Below are positions 6,295 to 7,319 of a stretch of DNA of 7,319 nucleotides, piece by piece. The translations under genes and the position numbers were made by a program. The notes under the pieces were generated by a model. It made no database searches, was not told the origin of the DNA, and saw only the letters and a program-made list of their open reading frames with translations. Numbering within the stretch: position 1 is the first letter of the stretch; each line of letters opens with the position of its first letter. This DNA is from Nitrospirota bacterium (lineage in GTDB: Bacteria; Nitrospirota; Nitrospiria; Nitrospirales; Nitrospiraceae), in NCBI GenBank assembly GCA_004296865.1, contig SCVQ01000436.1, positions 1-7,319 on the forward strand. The letters are read 5' to 3'.

Positions 6295-6391
6295 GAGCTT
6301 ATGGCTAATGGCATATGGCTCAAAGATCGAAGTTTATGGTGAATGGTCTGTCGCTGATGACTCTTGACTATAGGCCATACGCTATTCGCTC
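6295..6391. repeat. Heptamer-based imperfect inverted repeat between response regulator and kinase genes
   Basis: The left side has three adjacent 7-base units ending ATGGC (6299-6305, 6306-6312, 6313-6319). Two related units ending ATGGT at 6334-6340 and 6341-6347 lie in the same 7-base register. The right side has inverted relatives (6367-6373, 6374-6380, 6381-6387). The outer GAGC at 6295-6298 matches GCTC at 6388-6391. Pairing of the arms is imperfect, about 17 of 25 positions by eye. The right arm contains the TAG stop and last codons of the response regulator gene; the left arm abuts the kinase start. It could be a mobile-like short repeat, a slippage product or an mRNA stability element that sets the regulator-to-kinase ratio. 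Nothing else is visible in this 91-base gap. Confidence 0.6.
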
Positions 6392-7059
6392 TCGCTTTTC
6401 AGCGTATAGCCGCTGCCCCGGACCGTCTGAATCAGCTTGCGCTTCTGCCCGCGATCAATTTTGTTGCGCAGATAATTGACGTAGACATCGATGACATTGG
6501 TGAAGGTGTCGAAATCCAGGTTCCAGACGTGCTCGGCAATCATCGGCCGCGTCAGCACGCGGCCCGCATTGCGCATCATGTATTCCAGCAACGCATATTC
6601 CTTGGTCGTCAGTTCGATGCGCTGCCCCGCGCGCGTCACGTCCCTGGTGGCGGGGTTCAGGACCAGGTCATCCACTTGCAGCAGCCCCGCCGCCTCCCCT
6701 GAGCCGCGCCGGAGGAGCACCCGCACGCGAGCCAGCAGTTCTTCGATGGCGAAGGGTTTGGTCAGGTAGTCGTCGGCGCCGGCGTCCAGCCCCGTGACTT
6801 TCTGATCCACCTGGGACCGCGCGGTGAGAATCAAGACGGGCGTCTTGATTTTCTGCTTCCGCAGCCCCTTGAGGGCCTCCAGGCCGGAGAGCCCGGGCAA
6901 CATCAGGTCCAGGACGATGAGGTCGTAGCTGCCCGCTCCGGCCAGCTCCAACCCCTGAGCCCCGTCGGCACAGACATCCACCGCATAGCTCTCCTCCTCC
7001 AGCGCGCGCCGGATGAAGGAGGCGACTTTGGCTTCGTCTTCAACGACCAGGATTCTCAT
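6382..7059 (-). CDS. OmpR/PhoB-family response regulator
   Basis: This 225-residue DNA-binding response regulator has two domains. The receiver domain (1-118) has the acidic pocket Glu7-Asp8, phospho-acceptor Asp51 in VLDLMLPG, switch Thr79 in LILTAR and Lys101 in YLTKPF. After a short linker (RRGSGEAAG), the winged-helix DNA-binding domain occupies about 128-222. It includes ELTTKEYALLEYM, the recognition helix region FTNVIDVYVNYLRNKID, and the wing signature TVRGSGYTL. All key residues are present. The ATG at 7059 gives the canonical MRILVVEDE; a TTG immediately upstream at 7062 would add only one residue. No strong Shine-Dalgarno is seen. The gene lies 47 bases after the end of the flavoprotein gene on the same strand and 91 bases before its presumed partner kinase. 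Its targets probably include the downstream htrA and Spy-like genes, but no operator could be identified by eye. Confidence 0.95.
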   Translation of the reverse strand: MRILVVEDEAKVASFIRRALEEESYAVDVCADGAQGLELAGAGSYDLIVLDLMLPGLSGLEALKGLRKQKIKTPVLILTARSQVDQKVTGLDAGADDYLTKPFAIEELLARVRVLLRRGSGEAAGLLQVDDLVLNPATRDVTRAGQRIELTTKEYALLEYMMRNAGRVLTRPMIAEHVWNLDFDTFTNVIDVYVNYLRNKIDRGQKRKLIQTVRGSGYTLKSESE

Positions 7060-7106
7060 CAATCCGTCAGGCGCGAGGTGAACAATGTGCCGTGCATCGC
7101 GTCACG

Positions 7107-7319
7107 TTACTTCGGCTGAAATCGCGTAATCGTGACCGGTGCGTAGGAGAGCGCCGGGCCATCGGCGGTGCGATGAGCCAGCGAATGCTTGAGCCAGGCG
7201 ACGTCGTCGCGTGTGGGAAAATCGGCTCGGTAGTGGGCGCCCCGACTCTCTTCTCTGGCCAGAGCCCCGACCGCGATGGTCTCCGCGACCTCCAGGAGCG
7301 ACTGCAGTTCCAGGGCCTG
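7107..7319 (-). CDS. sdhA: Succinate dehydrogenase/fumarate reductase flavoprotein subunit, C-terminal end only
   Basis: Reading the - strand from the window edge, one frame is open for 70 residues and ends in TAA at 7109-7107. The segment AREESRGAHYRADFPTRDD, followed by WLKHSLA and then LSYAPVTITRFQPK at the end, is the characteristic C-terminal region of the SdhA/FrdA family. The FAD-binding domain and the active-site residues lie outside the window. The enzyme interconverts succinate and fumarate on the cytoplasmic face of the membrane complex and links the TCA cycle to the quinone pool. Whether it acts as SdhA or FrdA cannot be told from the C-terminus; aspartate oxidase (NadB) shares the region but fits the ending less well. 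The gene is cut by the window edge, not visibly broken. The 47-base gap after it holds no obvious terminator, so transcription could run on into the response regulator gene. Confidence 0.85.
   Translation of the reverse strand, partial: QALELQSLLEVAETIAVGALAREESRGAHYRADFPTRDDVAWLKHSLAHRTADGPALSYAPVTITRFQPK

Noticed and set aside
5016..6308. Long + strand open frame (about 430 codons) opposite the histidine kinase gene
   Set aside because: Composition is Arg/Gln/His-rich and low in complexity with no recognisable motif, as expected for the complement of a GC-rich gene. The opposite strand encodes a complete kinase.

Overview
The window looks like chromosomal DNA from a GC-rich Gram-negative bacterium. 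The envelope genes (a Do-family protease with a signal anchor, a Spy/CpxP-like periplasmic protein and a two-component sensor) imply a periplasm. The protein style and the short-period intergenic repeats recall Nitrospira or a relative. That placement is an impression from sequence style, not a search result. Nothing here marks a phage, plasmid, transposon, CRISPR array, tRNA or rRNA.

Left part (1-1994, + strand): the 3' part of a nicotinamidase gene (pncA type), then a cytoplasmic M28-family zinc aminopeptidase whose GTG start lies inside the end of pncA, then after 12 bases a protein of unknown function with a Rossmann/methyltransferase-like glycine motif. These three are tightly packed and probably co-transcribed. 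The cluster meets the right-hand genes tail to tail at about 1995-2091, where two arms of 8-base-period AAAGTC/GACTTT repeats form a long imperfect inverted repeat.

Right part (7319-2092, - strand, read right to left): the last 70 codons of a succinate dehydrogenase/fumarate reductase flavoprotein, an OmpR-family response regulator, a HAMP histidine kinase, an HtrA/DegP-type protease with two PDZ domains, and a small secreted His-rich Spy/CpxP-like protein. A strong GC hairpin follows that last gene, and then comes a gamma-class carbonic anhydrase-like hexapeptide protein, probably with its own promoter. A second degenerate inverted repeat, built on 7-base units, fills the gap between response regulator and kinase.

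The main biological theme is a compact envelope-stress module. The kinase senses the periplasm, the regulator controls transcription, HtrA degrades or refolds damaged periplasmic proteins, and the Spy/CpxP-like protein is a likely chaperone, metal binder or feedback inhibitor. This resembles the enterobacterial Cpx system (CpxRA, CpxP, DegP), but with sensor, regulator and outputs in one gene run. The remaining genes are metabolic or housekeeping. I see no wholly novel system; the most unexplained material is the two short-period inverted repeats and the methyltransferase-like protein.
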